Below, piece by piece: positions 1-9,450 of a stretch of 37,013 nt of DNA (its first letter is position 1; each line of letters opens with the position of its first letter). A program made the translations under genes and the position numbers. Origin of the DNA: Candidatus Marsarchaeota G2 archaeon ECH_B_1 (lineage in GTDB: Archaea; Thermoproteota; Thermoprotei_A; Marsarchaeales; Marsarchaeaceae); the NCBI GenBank assembly GCA_003019535.1, contig NEXG01000013.1, forward strand, positions 3,603 through 40,615, written 5' to 3'. Below the pieces are notes generated by a model that was not told the origin of the DNA, made no database searches, and saw only the letters and a program-made list of their open reading frames with translations.

Positions 1-636
1 CCCAGCGCCAGCGAATATTGTAACTCTCCCCGCCGCATTAAGTAGCTCGGCCGCGCGCCTAACATCCTCAGCTGGGGGAGTTACAACTGGGTTTGCATCC
101 GAGAAATCCAGTGGACCTGTAGCCTCAGCTTCAGCCCATGCTACATCCCCTGGTACAACCACGACGGACACACCACGCCTACCAATAGAGGATTGTATAG
201 CTATACTCATTATACTGCCAACCTGACCTGGCTCACTCACCACACCGCAGTACACACTGCAATCCCTAAATAGGTACTCGGGGTGTGTTTCCTGGAAATA
301 GTTAGTACCTATTTCATTACTCGGTATCTGGGAGGCTATCGCTACAACAGGCGACCTGCTTCTGTTAGCATCGTAGAGGCCGTTTATCAAGTGGAGGTTC
401 CCCGGACCACAGCTACCCGCACACGCACTAAGCCTACCTGTAAGCTGAGCCTCGGCGCCAGCCGCGAAAGCCGCTGCTTCCTCATGCCTAGTGTTGACCC
501 ACATGATATCCGTCCGCCTTCGGAAATTCTCAGTAAAAGCGTTAAGCGAATCACCAGCAATACCATAAACACACTTTACACCTGAAGCAACAAGGTAATC
601 CACAATAACATCCGCAACCTTACTCTTCAATGACAA
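1..636 (-). CDS. Pyruvate oxidase-like thiamine diphosphate enzyme, N-terminal part (runs off window)
   Basis: The reverse strand is open from a TTG at 634-636 to the window edge, 212 codons. The N-terminal pyrimidine-binding domain of the TPP enzyme family is clear: VYGIAGDS near residue 23, TRHEE with the likely cofactor-activating Glu52, CGPGNLHLINGLYDA, and VVPGDVA near the edge. These resemble PoxB (pyruvate:quinone oxidoreductase) more than acetolactate synthase, which I infer from wording of the motifs only. PoxB-type enzymes convert pyruvate to acetate and CO2 and pass electrons to quinone. A TTG at 628-630 is an alternative start; 636 fits an AT-rich box at about 660-668 and a leaderless transcript. 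The cofactor-binding C-terminal domain lies outside, so substrate and acceptor are undecided. A full-length paralogue is at 29134-30723. Confidence 0.85.
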   Translation of the reverse strand, partial: MSLKSKVADVIVDYLVASGVKCVYGIAGDSLNAFTENFRRRTDIMWVNTRHEEAAAFAAGAEAQLTGRLSACAGSCGPGNLHLINGLYDANRSRSPVVAIASQIPSNEIGTNYFQETHPEYLFRDCSVYCGVVSEPGQVGSIMSIAIQSSIGRRGVSVVVVPGDVAWAEAEATGPLDFSDANPVVTPPAEDVRRAAELLNAAGRVTIFAGAG

Positions 637-1162
637 CCCATCAATAACAACCTACAGCTAAAATATTAGTGCAGCTCACCCTTTGACCCATTAACCCATG
701 AAACGTTGAAAACCCCAAATCCCAAAATTATGGGTCCCACACCTAGCGTCTCTGGGAATGGGTTTTAGCAACTTTATAAAGCTATTTAAACACGGATAAT
801 TGATGACGACGACTATCCCCACTTTTATGGCCGCGTTGTTCGTCGATTATTATAGCTTGAACGAATAATTTAGCCTTAAGGGGTTAAAGGGGTGTAGGAG
901 GTCTTCATTATAGGAGAAATATAGTGAATAGTCCTCATCTCTCCCTTATGGAAATGGCCTTATTTCGCTTATAAATCGTCTTAGATGCAGGGTGCATGTG
1001 AGTAGCAGGCGAGACGCTCAAAGATGGTCACACTATATACCACAGGTAGCGTACTGGAGCATCTCTCAGGTGTTCCACATGCGGATGTAAGTGTGTTGGT
1101 GAACCGAGAAGCCTGTAAGGGTGGGCTAGTTCGCCTTGGAGGTATGGGGTAGCTGATATGGG
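637..1162. other. Intergenic stretch with promoter elements, no convincing gene
   Basis: This 526-base gap holds the promoter of the leftward TPP-enzyme gene, one copy of the dispersed motif (761-779) and several AT-rich TATA-like patches (for example 773-790 and 855-875). One forward reading frame, 1024-1152, would encode 42 residues beginning MVTLYTTGSV; it has no recognisable domain and no clear promoter, so I do not call it a gene. Confidence 0.5.
761..779 (-). repeat. Dispersed motif, copy 1
   Basis: Read on the reverse strand this is TTATAAAGTTGCTAAAACC. It matches the first 19 bases of the copy at 35318-35341 at 18 positions. It lies about 125 bases upstream of the leaderless start of the leftward TPP-enzyme gene. 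Function unknown; see the finding on the four copies. Confidence 0.55.
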
Positions 1163-3046
1163 TTATGTTTCTATTTTTGGTGTGAATCCTACTTGTTGCC
1201 TCACCAGTTTTGCGTCGAAGAATTGTTGTATTAGTTTTATTCGTTTGAGTCTGTGTTTGGGTGTGCCGTTAATACTATGGGCGTGGTCGCCTTTTCTGAA
1301 TACGGCGATATAGCTTTCCTTGTGAAGGGTTTTGAGTAGGTGGTGAAAGCTAACGGATTGTTCGAGTGGGCAGCGGTAGTCCTCCACACTGTGGATAAAT
1401 AGGATGGGTGTGTTAACTTTGTGTGCAAGGTAGATTGGGCTGAGCTTCCTATACTCTTCGGATTCCAGTGGGTTCTCTCCTATTAGGTCTCTGCAGAACC
1501 AGTAGCCGATGTCAGAATATGTGTACATTGTGAACCAATTGCTAATTCCATTTTCGCTTACGGCGGCTTTAAACTTCTCCGTGTGGGTCACAGCCCAGTT
1601 GGTGAGGTAGCCTCCCCCGCTTATCCCCGTCACTCCCATTCGCTCGGGGTCGACGCCTCCATCTCTCTTTATGAGTTCATCCGCCCCCTTTAAAATGTCT
1701 TCGAAGTCTTCCTCGCCGTACCTGTGCATTATCCGCATGGCGAACTCCTCGTCGTAACCGTCACTTCCACGTGGATTTGTGTAGAGCACATAGTAACCCT
1801 TCTGTGCTAGAAGCTGGCCGAGGAAATCGAACCTATACCCATACATCCCCTTGGGGCCGCCGTGGATGAACACGATGAGTGGAGCCTTCTTCGATGCATC
1901 TAGTTGGGGTTTAAGATACCACCCATCGATTTCAAGTCCGTCAAAACTCCTATACTTTAACTTGTTTAGGGGTTTAAACCCGAGTCTCGCCGCGAGAGCT
2001 GTGTTATACGTGGTAAGCTGAGTCTCCGATCCACTCCACATGTAGACTTCCGCTGGCTGTGTGGGTGATTCTTTAACGTACACAACCCTGTTGGCTGGGC
2101 TGACATCGAGCATTGTGACCCAGCAGTCATCGTAGATAATCCTCTGCTGTGTGTAGCCGTCCACACCCACACGGTTGAGCGCTAACCTGCCCTCCTCCGC
2201 GCTCACATAGTACACGAAACCGTCTCCACCTAGTTTTGGAGGTGCCCAAGAGTTGTTCCACTGATACTTCTCCGTTAAAGCCTCGACTTTACCCCCGTCC
2301 CACAAATAGATGTAGCTATGCTCTGCGTGGTGCGCCTTCTTCGGTTTACCATGTAGGAGCAGGGTTCGTCCGTCGGAGTCAACCGCCGTGTATGAAACAT
2401 CCTGGAATAGGTCTCGTGAAACACCCCCCTCACGTATACGCACCGTGAACTTGGTGAATGGGTTCTCCCTGCTCGGCGAGTTGTACACGAGGGACTCACC
2501 GTGCCACACGGCTACAGTGAGAAGTGGGATAAGTGGAATACTCTCCTCGAAGCTTTCAAGCACCGCCCCGCTAGCTGAGTCAACAACCCTGAACTCCGCT
2601 TTCTCAGAGTCAAAGAAACCCTTAGAGTTAAACCACACTGGCACATCCTCCTCAAAGTAGAGGTGAGCGTCCCCTCGCTTCCTAGATGTGACGAGGCACA
2701 GCCTGTCACCCCGAGGCGACCATAAAGCATCCACCAGCCATTCAACCTCAAGCAGCCTCCTAGAGGAGCCTGTGAGCACATCCATCACCCATAGCTCAGA
2801 TTTACTGGTTGAATCACTTGGGATAACGTAGCCAAGATGCTTAGAGTCAGGGCTAAACCTAGGCATATACCCCTTAGACGCAAACCTCTCCTCCCCGCTT
2901 TCAAGGCTCCGCACAACCAGCGTCTGATCGTACTTGTCACCCATCAAATCGGGCTTGCTCAGCACGTAAGCACACCACTCACCGCTGCGTGATATCCGCG
3001 GGTCGCTTAAACCTACAAGTTCGAAGAGTGTTTCGGAATCCCACAT
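1163..3046 (-). CDS. S9 family serine peptidase (acylaminoacyl-peptidase/prolyl oligopeptidase type)
   Basis: A 627-residue protein with an N-terminal beta-propeller-like region (about residues 15-340, WD-like repeats such as FSPDSKHLGY) and a C-terminal alpha/beta hydrolase domain (about 370-615). The triad is visible: Ser476 in GISGGG, Asp556 in HSVEDYR, His588 in KGDHAHS; HGGP at 395-398 gives the oxyanion region. Enzymes of this family cut short peptides or remove N-acylated residues; the cytoplasmic location is inferred from the lack of a signal peptide. The frame extends to 3085, but I choose ATG 3044-3046 because a TTTATAGG box sits about 28-35 bases upstream, inside the longer frame, as expected for a leaderless transcript. 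It stands alone, between the gap at 637-1162 and a divergent MFS gene. Confidence 0.9.
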   Translation of the reverse strand: MWDSETLFELVGLSDPRISRSGEWCAYVLSKPDLMGDKYDQTLVVRSLESGEERFASKGYMPRFSPDSKHLGYVIPSDSTSKSELWVMDVLTGSSRRLLEVEWLVDALWSPRGDRLCLVTSRKRGDAHLYFEEDVPVWFNSKGFFDSEKAEFRVVDSASGAVLESFEESIPLIPLLTVAVWHGESLVYNSPSRENPFTKFTVRIREGGVSRDLFQDVSYTAVDSDGRTLLLHGKPKKAHHAEHSYIYLWDGGKVEALTEKYQWNNSWAPPKLGGDGFVYYVSAEEGRLALNRVGVDGYTQQRIIYDDCWVTMLDVSPANRVVYVKESPTQPAEVYMWSGSETQLTTYNTALAARLGFKPLNKLKYRSFDGLEIDGWYLKPQLDASKKAPLIVFIHGGPKGMYGYRFDFLGQLLAQKGYYVLYTNPRGSDGYDEEFAMRIMHRYGEEDFEDILKGADELIKRDGGVDPERMGVTGISGGGYLTNWAVTHTEKFKAAVSENGISNWFTMYTYSDIGYWFCRDLIGENPLESEEYRKLSPIYLAHKVNTPILFIHSVEDYRCPLEQSVSFHHLLKTLHKESYIAVFRKGDHAHSINGTPKHRLKRIKLIQQFFDAKLVRQQVGFTPKIET

Positions 3047-3304
3047 GGACAATCGACTTGAATACTCCCAGCAACCTATAAACACGTTGTACTACAGTTA
3101 TAACCGATGCGCAACTAAAGGTTAAGAGTCTAGGCTCTTAGGGCTGAGGTAAAGGGTGTGGAGTCGAGTTCTCACACTCCCACCGACACAAACTCACTAC
3201 ACTATTGTCCAAGCTCGATTCTAACGATCAACTCACGCATAGTTTGAACTTTGTAGAGTGTTGGGGCATAAAGCTTCTAAAAGGGTGAGCGGTTTTATCT
3301 ATGT

Positions 3305-4777
3305 ATGGCTCAGAAGCTGGGTGCGGGGGGTACACTTCTCCTTCTCGCGCTTATGTTGCTTGTTATAAACTATGTTGAGACCATGGTTATACCCGCTCTC
3401 CCCACAATCGAGAAGGATTTCTCAACGAGTGCCACAACCGCTGGCTGGGTGACATCGGCCTATCTAATAGTTGGGGCCGCCACGGCGCCGCTCTTCGGCA
3501 AGTTGGCTGATAGGTATGGGAAAAAGAGGATGTATATTTTCGCTGTTGCGTTTTATATCGTAGCTGTGGGCCTAGCTGGATTCTCACCGAATATTGGCTT
3601 TTTAATAGGTGCTAGGGCAATACAGGGTCTGGGCTTCGCTATCTTCCCGATAACCATCGCCATTATCACAGATATATTCCCTAGGGAGAGGGTTGCGTTC
3701 GCTCAGGGTGTACTGAGCGGCATGCTCGGCATCGGCCCAGCCTTAGGACTCATAGTGGGCTCCTACATTGTCCAAGACTTGGGGTGGCCCTTCGCCTTCC
3801 ACACAGCGTTCATTCTCTCACTAATCATCTTTGTGCTATCACTACGATATCTAAGGGAGACGGATGTGAGAACGAAGGAGTCTGTGGATTATGTGGGTAC
3901 AGCCATACTCATGACGAGTGTGGTGGCCCTCCTAGTATACCTTACACAGGGACCTAATATTGGTTGGCTCACACCCGAAAACCTAGCCCTCCTTGTATTG
4001 GGAATAGTTATGTTCGGCGTCTTCCTCCCATATGAGAGGAGGATAAGGGAACCACTCATGAAGCTGAGCCTGTTCGAGATAAGGAATGTGGCTGTTGCAA
4101 ACCTAGCGGGGTTAACATCAGGCATAGGTATGTTCCTATTCTTTATAGCAGTAGTATACTACACACAGCTTCCAAGACCATACGGCCTCGGCCTCACAAT
4201 AATACAGTCGGGACTACTTATGGCGCCGGTGGCGTTGAGTATGCTCGTCTTTGGGCCACTCATGGGGAGACTGATACAGCGTGTTGGACCCAAACCAGTG
4301 GTTATAACGGGAACAATAATCGCGGCACTAGGGTTCCTCGCAGTCCTCGTGTATAGAGCCACGAAGTACGACCTACTACTTGACGGCCTCATCTCGGGCG
4401 TTGGTCTCGTGAGCGTAATTGTGCCGCTAGTAAACATGATCGCGGTCTCCCTCCCAGCAGAGTACAGGGCTGTCGGTCTAGGTATGAACACACTCCTCAG
4501 GGCTCTTGGCAGCTCAATAGGTCCAGTTGTGGCCACAGTCATTATGACCACATATCAGAGCTGGGATATAGCAATACTCCAGGGAAAAATTCTACCAGTG
4601 GGCGAATTCCCCACCCCCACAGCATTCAATTATATCGCCATCTTTGGAATAATACTCATGCTTCTCACACTCATATTCTCCAGCTTCACCCAGAACTACA
4701 CATTCAAGCATCCTCTACAGGAGCAAAAAGGGGTAGAGCAAGTCCCCCAGAGACTTGAACCAATACAACCGGTCTAA
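3305..4777 (+). CDS. MFS transporter, DHA2/EmrB-QacA type
   Basis: A 490-residue polytopic membrane protein. The N-terminal half carries the family signature [10 protein letters not shown] and the loop motif [11 protein letters not shown] between helices 2 and 3; [14 protein letters not shown] in helix 5 is the antiporter motif C of drug:H+ antiporters. Length and helix spacing fit the 14-helix DHA2 family, which exports toxic compounds or metabolites against protons. Substrate cannot be read from sequence. The chosen ATG lies about 30 bases after a GCATAAAGC box (3266-3275), consistent with a leaderless transcript; an out-of-frame ATG at 3301 is ignored. The gene is monocistronic, with a 369-base gap before the next start. 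Divergent from the S9 peptidase across 258 bases. Confidence 0.9.
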   Translation: MAQKLGAGGTLLLLALMLLVINYVETMVIPALPTIEKDFSTSATTAGWVTSAYLIVGAATAPLFGKLADRYGKKRMYIFAVAFYIVAVGLAGFSPNIGFLIGARAIQGLGFAIFPITIAIITDIFPRERVAFAQGVLSGMLGIGPALGLIVGSYIVQDLGWPFAFHTAFILSLIIFVLSLRYLRETDVRTKESVDYVGTAILMTSVVALLVYLTQGPNIGWLTPENLALLVLGIVMFGVFLPYERRIREPLMKLSLFEIRNVAVANLAGLTSGIGMFLFFIAVVYYTQLPRPYGLGLTIIQSGLLMAPVALSMLVFGPLMGRLIQRVGPKPVVITGTIIAALGFLAVLVYRATKYDLLLDGLISGVGLVSVIVPLVNMIAVSLPAEYRAVGLGMNTLLRALGSSIGPVVATVIMTTYQSWDIAILQGKILPVGEFPTPTAFNYIAIFGIILMLLTLIFSSFTQNYTFKHPLQEQKGVEQVPQRLEPIQPV

Positions 4778-5146
4778 TCCAAAAGATCATTTTAAACGAG
4801 CTTCCAGTGGTTAAACGACCCGGAACTGGTACTAACATATATTTATGAATCTTGTGGATGCGGCTACTATTAATAGGCCGTTTTGTCTTATCCGCAGAGT
4901 TTATGCTCGGTGGATGAATTAAATTTGTGGTCACAAACTTTTTGTAAGGTGATGATGTATATTGTGTGAAGACCTTTTTCTGGGTGCTTTTATAGAGTTT
5001 CCAAAACTTCCCCTTCCACTTTAGGTCCAAATTCGCTCTTAACTCTATTGTACCCTGAACACGAATTTTGGGTCTACAGTTTAGGGCGGAGTAGCTCACG
5101 GAGTGCTTTTCTGTTTCGCGTTAAACATATATCGGCTTTGGTTGTT
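4778..5146. other. Intergenic stretch with dispersed motif and promoter
   Basis: This 369-base gap holds a dispersed-motif copy (4990-5013), an imperfect inverted repeat TTTGTG/CACAAA at 4924-4937, and the TATA-like TTAAACATAT at 5121-5130 that serves the next gene. A 25-codon frame at 4844 is not supported by other evidence. A 131-codon reverse frame across the gap runs back into the MFS gene and has no protein-like character. Confidence 0.5.
4990..5013 (+). repeat. Dispersed motif, copy 2
   Basis: Begins TTATAGAGTTTCCAAAACTT. Over 24 bases it matches the copy at 35318-35341 at 20 positions. It lies 133 bases upstream of the start of the fusion enzyme gene. No coding or terminator role is evident. 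Confidence 0.6.
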
Positions 5147-7117
5147 ATGTGTTTTGTGAGGAAGATTAGTTCGGTTGGGGTTATAGGCGCGGGCACTATG
5201 GGTCATGGTATAGCTGAAACAGTGGCCTTAGCGGGTTACACTGTTAGGTTGGAGGACGCGTACCCGGAGGCTTTGGATAGGGCTATGCGTGCGATACGTG
5301 TGAGCTTGGATAGGTTTGTTTCCTCTGGGCGTATTGATAGGTCTAAGGCGGATGAGGCCTACGCTAGGATTAGTTATCATGGTTCGCTTGAAGAAGCGGT
5401 TGAAGGTGTTGAGTTGGTGGTGGAGGCTGTGCCGGAGGATGTGGAGTTAAAGCGTGGGTTGTTCGCCAAGCTCGCTAAGCTCACACCTAAGGGCGTGATA
5501 CTTGGTAGTAATACTTCTAACATTAGGATAACTAGGATTGCCGCTGGGACGGGTAGGGAGGGGGATATCGTGGGCATCCACTTTTTCAATCCTCCAGTGA
5601 TAATGAAGGGTGTGGAGGTTATACGTGGTGAAGGAACATCAGATGAGGTGTTCGAGGATGCCGTGAGCTTCGTGGCCTCACTTGGAAAAAAGCCCATAAG
5701 GGTGTTAAAGGATACGCCAGGCTTTGTCGTCAACAGGATAACTGCGCCGGAGGGCCTCCTCTTCTGTCTCCTCCTTGACAGAGGTGTTTCACACGCCGAA
5801 GTTGATGCCTACTTTAAGCGTCAGGGTCTACCCATGGGTCCCTACGAGCTTATGGACTATGTGGGTGTGGATGTGGTTGCGCATTCAATGGAATACTATG
5901 GGGATGAGCTCTCCGCGGACTATAAGAAGTGCTCCTCTCTTAGTGCAATGGTGCGGCAGGGCAGGTTAGGTCTTAAGAGTGGTAGAGGATTCTACGAGTG
6001 GCGTGAGAACAAGGCTGTTATCCCCCAGGCGAACCCATCCTCACCAGTTGAACTTATGGATATTCTGAGCTTGGAGGTGAATGAAGCCGTAAAACTGGTC
6101 GAGCAGGGAGTCGCGGACCCCGAAGACATCGAGGAGGGTGTCAAGCTGGGGCTCAACAGGCCGTTTGGACCCATAACCGCGGCGAATAACATATCCCAGG
6201 AGGAGCTTAAGACTAGGCTCGAAAGGCTGAGTTTGACTTTTGCGGTAGACGTCTTTAAGCCCGCGAAGACGATAGTGGAGGGTAACCTTAAACAGTTGTT
6301 GAGCTCCTCCCATGCGCAACAGGTTGGCAAACACACACAGGGTGAGCAGTATGTGGCTGTGGATAGGCCGTCACCCAAGGTTGCGAGGATCACTCTAGAG
6401 AACACTAGAAACAACCTGATCAATGCGGAGGTGCTCGACCAATTAGAGGAAGCGGTTAGGTCGCTTTGGAATAATAGGGAGGTGGTTGTGATACTTGTCA
6501 CCGGTAAGGGTGAAAACTTTTCGGCTGGCGCCCAGCTCAACCAGCTCTTCCAAAGCGGTATGGACTTCACGGAGATGTCGAGGCGTGGGCAGAGGGTATT
6601 CAGGCTACTATCAGAGGTACCCAAGCTAACCGTAGCGGAGATGAAGGGCTACGTACTCGGGGGAGGGTTCGAGCTCAGTCTAGCGTGCGACATGAGGCTT
6701 TCAACGGAGGAGGCGCAGATAGGGTTCCCCGAGCTCACCCTAGGCCTACTGCCTGGGTGGGGTGGAACCCAGCGGCTGAGTAGACTTATCGGTCTTTCAA
6801 GGGCGACACAGCTGGTACTCACCTCTGAGAGGATAAGCGGTAGGCAGGCGTATGAGTGGGGGTTGGTCTCGAAGCTTATTACGAAGGAGAGGGCGGATGA
6901 TGAGGCGGCGGCCTACGCAGCGGAGCTCGCCACCCGAGTTGCACCGGTGGCCGCCGCGCTCGCTAAGCGACTACTCAATAAGGGCTCGGAGATACCTATG
7001 GATAACGGCCTAGAGTGGGAGGCCACAGCCATGGGTTTACTATATGGCACCGAAGATCTCCGTGAAGGTATATCAGCCTTCCTCCAAAAGAGGAAAGCGG
7101 AGTTCAAAGGTAGGTAA
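5147..7117 (+). CDS. 3-hydroxyacyl-CoA dehydrogenase / enoyl-CoA hydratase fusion
   Basis: A 656-residue bifunctional protein. Residues 1-about 290 are an NAD-dependent 3-hydroxyacyl-CoA dehydrogenase: GxGxxG at 14-19 (GAGTMG), SNTSN, the catalytic-dyad region GIHFFNPP, and GFVVNRI. A second helical segment follows (about 300-390), then a crotonase domain (about 400-650) with FSAGAQLN, GGGFELSLACD and FPELTLGLLPGWGGTQRL; both glutamates used by hydratases are kept. Such archaeal fusions act in beta-oxidation or, in Sulfolobales, convert crotonyl-CoA to acetoacetyl-CoA in the 3-hydroxypropionate/4-hydroxybutyrate cycle. Which pathway applies here is open because no thiolase or acyl-CoA ligase is in the window. 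The open frame reaches 5048, but ATG 5147 has a TTAAACATAT box 17-26 bases upstream and starts just before the Rossmann fold. Confidence 0.93.
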   Translation: MCFVRKISSVGVIGAGTMGHGIAETVALAGYTVRLEDAYPEALDRAMRAIRVSLDRFVSSGRIDRSKADEAYARISYHGSLEEAVEGVELVVEAVPEDVELKRGLFAKLAKLTPKGVILGSNTSNIRITRIAAGTGREGDIVGIHFFNPPVIMKGVEVIRGEGTSDEVFEDAVSFVASLGKKPIRVLKDTPGFVVNRITAPEGLLFCLLLDRGVSHAEVDAYFKRQGLPMGPYELMDYVGVDVVAHSMEYYGDELSADYKKCSSLSAMVRQGRLGLKSGRGFYEWRENKAVIPQANPSSPVELMDILSLEVNEAVKLVEQGVADPEDIEEGVKLGLNRPFGPITAANNISQEELKTRLERLSLTFAVDVFKPAKTIVEGNLKQLLSSSHAQQVGKHTQGEQYVAVDRPSPKVARITLENTRNNLINAEVLDQLEEAVRSLWNNREVVVILVTGKGENFSAGAQLNQLFQSGMDFTEMSRRGQRVFRLLSEVPKLTVAEMKGYVLGGGFELSLACDMRLSTEEAQIGFPELTLGLLPGWGGTQRLSRLIGLSRATQLVLTSERISGRQAYEWGLVSKLITKERADDEAAAYAAELATRVAPVAAALAKRLLNKGSEIPMDNGLEWEATAMGLLYGTEDLREGISAFLQKRKAEFKGR

Positions 7118-7164
7118 AGGTTAATGTAGGAGTCCCGCACTGGTGAGTTGGGTAGCCTTAAGGG

Positions 7165-7599
7165 GTGTTGGTGTTGAGCGGTGGCGGCGGAAACCATAGT
7201 GAAGTGGGTCTATTCAGCATTGTGCGGTGGGGAGTCGGAGGCACAATCATCGTTATTGGGGGAACCGTGACCGCCTCCGTGCTCTTGGCGCTGTGGTTCA
7301 GATATCACACCCTACCCGCCCTACTCCTCTCAGCCCTCACATACGCGGTGGTGGCTGTTGTGGCCTTCGTTAAGATCACAGAAGAGATACAGCCCACGCG
7401 CCACATAGATGAAAGCGTAGTGGGTAAGGTGGGGGTTGTGGTCAGCGAGCCAACACCTTCTAAGCCGGGGGTGGTTAAGATAGGGTCCCAGCTATGGTCC
7501 GCCAAGGCGTCCTGCGAGCTCAAAACCGGTGACAAGGTCGTAGTCAGGTCACGAGAGGGCCTCTACTTGGTAGTAGAGAGGGCATCGAATGAGGATTAA
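7165..7599 (+). CDS. NfeD-like membrane protein with C-terminal OB domain
   Basis: A 144-residue protein with two membrane helices (about residues 13-40 and 47-67) and a soluble C-terminal domain (about 80-140) containing VGKVGVVVSEPTPSKPGVV, GSQLWSAKA and GDKVVVRSREGLYLVVE. That pattern is the OB-like NfeD domain, usually found beside a stomatin-like protein or fused to a ClpP-type protease. Neither partner is nearby; it follows the fusion enzyme by 47 bases in the same direction, so it may share its transcript. The start is a GTG; a second GTG two codons later is equally possible. Role inferred: membrane quality control or organisation. Confidence 0.72.
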   Translation: MLVLSGGGGNHSEVGLFSIVRWGVGGTIIVIGGTVTASVLLALWFRYHTLPALLLSALTYAVVAVVAFVKITEEIQPTRHIDESVVGKVGVVVSEPTPSKPGVVKIGSQLWSAKASCELKTGDKVVVRSREGLYLVVERASNED

Positions 7600-7690
7600 G
7601 GAGCAATGAGCATCAACTCAAAGTGAGCTTTAGGTTCAGGTGTAATGCAGAGTCCTGATTAGGGTCATGTGTTATCACGGCCTAGTGAAT

Positions 7691-8422
7691 TTAGGTGGAT
7701 AATAATAGTTGTTGGAATCTCTGTGCGTTCTTGGCCATAGCTGTGTTATTGAAGAACACATAGCATGTCTCCGGGTCGAGTTCTACAACTTTTTTCCTGA
7801 GTAATTCGAGCTCGGAGTCCGAGTAGTCGTAGGTGTATCCTTTGCCTCGACCGTGAAGTCTAAGGTAGGCTACATCTGTGTTAAGTAGTGGTTCACGTCT
7901 GAATGGGTCGAATACATCCACTAGGTCGAGTTTATAGAAGAGGTTGGCAACCTCATCTTGGTATTCGAACCAGCTTGGGTTTCGTAGCTCCACCCCAATC
8001 TTTACTGGTCTTTCCACCGAGCCGAAGAATGCAACTAGGTTGCCCACGTTCTCAGTGTTCCTCGCAAAGCTTGGAGGAAGCTGGACAACTATGAAGGGTG
8101 AACCCAGTTTTCTAGATATCTCAAGCACCTTCTCCCAGAGCGCGTAGTTCTCCTCGGTGGGTTTGAGGCCACCGTACCTTTCAGGGTCACCCTCTGGGTG
8201 CCTGTATCTACGCCAGGTTGGACTTGTAAATGGGTGGGTTAAACCCTGGTACGCCTTCATGGTAAAGGTGAAGCCATCCCCGAATGCCTCAACCCACTTT
8301 GAAGGTGTACCGCTCCTCGGAAGCCTATAAAACGTGTATTGGACCTCCATAGCCCTAAACTTCGAGCGATAATCACTAACCCTTAACCCACCCTGACCGC
8401 AGCAACCAACCAGCACATTCAC
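7691..8422 (-). CDS. DUF72 family protein
   Basis: A 243-residue protein starting VGCCGQGG, with FYRLPRSGTPSKWVEAFGDGFTFTMKAYQGLTH, FIVVQLPPSF, VGVELRNPSWF-like text (KIGVELRNPSWF), VAYLRLHGRGKGYTYDYS and CYVFFNNT. These are the conserved blocks of the widespread TIM-barrel-like DUF72 family, whose biochemical activity is not established. It begins with GTG and has an AT-rich box (TTTTAGTAC) about 30 bases upstream, so it probably has its own promoter although dedA ends only 36 bases ahead on the same strand. I assign no function. Confidence 0.88.
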   Translation of the reverse strand: MNVLVGCCGQGGLRVSDYRSKFRAMEVQYTFYRLPRSGTPSKWVEAFGDGFTFTMKAYQGLTHPFTSPTWRRYRHPEGDPERYGGLKPTEENYALWEKVLEISRKLGSPFIVVQLPPSFARNTENVGNLVAFFGSVERPVKIGVELRNPSWFEYQDEVANLFYKLDLVDVFDPFRREPLLNTDVAYLRLHGRGKGYTYDYSDSELELLRKKVVELDPETCYVFFNNTAMAKNAQRFQQLLLST

Positions 8423-8458
8423 AAATACTAGAACACTCGGAGAGTACTAAAACCCTAC

Positions 8459-9244
8459 TCAGGCACTCTTTCCCTTCTGGTAGCCCGCTAGGTAGAGGAG
8501 TATGTACAACGTTGAAAGCGCCAGTAAGATGTATACTATCAATGTGTCTAGTGCTCCAACGGTGGATGAGGCACCACTCCGCCACAGCCCACCCGCCCTG
8601 TATCCAGTGTATACGAGTAGGGCTGACCACCCCAGTGTGCCTATCATCGTCACCACCCCAAACGCTCGGCTATCCATCTTAAGAAGCCCAGCTGGGAAGC
8701 TGATAAGTGTGCGGATCAATGGTACAAACCTAGCAAGTAGGACCGCTCCAAGCCCGCTCCTGTTAAACCACCTCTCAGCGCGAATCAGTGATAATTCACT
8801 CACACGTATGCGTTTAAGCACCTGTACAAGCAGGGGTCTTCCAAGCAGCCTAGCAGCATAATAATCTATATATGCACCCACAAGCCCACCAACTGAGGCC
8901 ACGATCACAGCTTGAATGAAACCCATCTTACCCAAGAACACTAAGTAGCCAGCCAGTGGCAAAATAACTTCGCTTGGTACTGGTAGACTCGCGCTCTCTA
9001 AAAGCATAAGCACAAAAAGACCTGGGTATCCAAGTGTCGCCTCAAGCTGTATTGATGACGTAAATAATCCACCCACAACACCCGAAGAGCCCACAAGGCT
9101 CTCGAAGGGTAGCTCGAAGGCGTCAATCGCTTCAATCAATGTAAGCCCAAACACCACTAGGCTTATCGCGAAAAGAAAATTGCTTCTAGGAAGCCATTCG
9201 AAGGCTTGTCGTCGATCCACACAAATACTAAAGTACTCACTCAT
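8459..9244 (-). CDS. DedA family membrane protein
   Basis: A 261-residue polytopic protein. The DedA (SNARE-associated/VTT) core is seen in the order LGYPGLFVLMLLESASLPVPSE, LPLAGYLVFLG, GGLVGAYIDYYAARLLGRP, and FVPLIRTLISFPAGLLKMD with its conserved Arg. The family includes lipid scramblases and proteins needed for proton-motive-force and envelope homeostasis; the substrate here is unknown. An N-terminal hydrophobic segment (about 21-40) precedes the core. ATG start with an ACTATTTTT box about 30 bases upstream. The following DUF72 gene is 36 bases away in the same direction. Confidence 0.9.
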   Translation of the reverse strand: MSEYFSICVDRRQAFEWLPRSNFLFAISLVVFGLTLIEAIDAFELPFESLVGSSGVVGGLFTSSIQLEATLGYPGLFVLMLLESASLPVPSEVILPLAGYLVFLGKMGFIQAVIVASVGGLVGAYIDYYAARLLGRPLLVQVLKRIRVSELSLIRAERWFNRSGLGAVLLARFVPLIRTLISFPAGLLKMDSRAFGVVTMIGTLGWSALLVYTGYRAGGLWRSGASSTVGALDTLIVYILLALSTLYILLYLAGYQKGKSA

Positions 9245-9450
9245 TTAAGCTTAGCAGCAACACACGAAAAATAGTAGACAAATACAATCTAATAAATATA
9301 AATGAATTTTAATATGTGTAGAAATACTTTAGCCCATCGAGGGCGGTGACTGATCAGCCTCCGTATGAGTAGCCAAAAAAGGCGTCATCTATTCAACTAT
9401 TGCTACCTATCCCCGCTCACTGGGTCGAGTATTAAACGGTAGCGGATGAA
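9245..9450. other. Short intergenic region, AT-rich
   Basis: Holds the dedA promoter side (AT-rich 9265-9330) and the 3' end of the leftward lyase gene. I see no gene or RNA structure. Confidence 0.4.

Noticed and set aside
283-585. Forward open frame of 100 codons
   Set aside because: It is the shadow of the reverse-strand TPP-enzyme gene, whose motifs are clear.
4924-4937. Inverted repeat TTTGTG/CACAAA as an operator
   Set aside because: It is more than 200 bases from the nearest start and its centre is not symmetric; kept only as a note.
4704-5099. Reverse frame of 131 codons across the gap before the fusion enzyme
   Set aside because: No domain pattern, overlaps the MFS gene, and no promoter ahead of its start.
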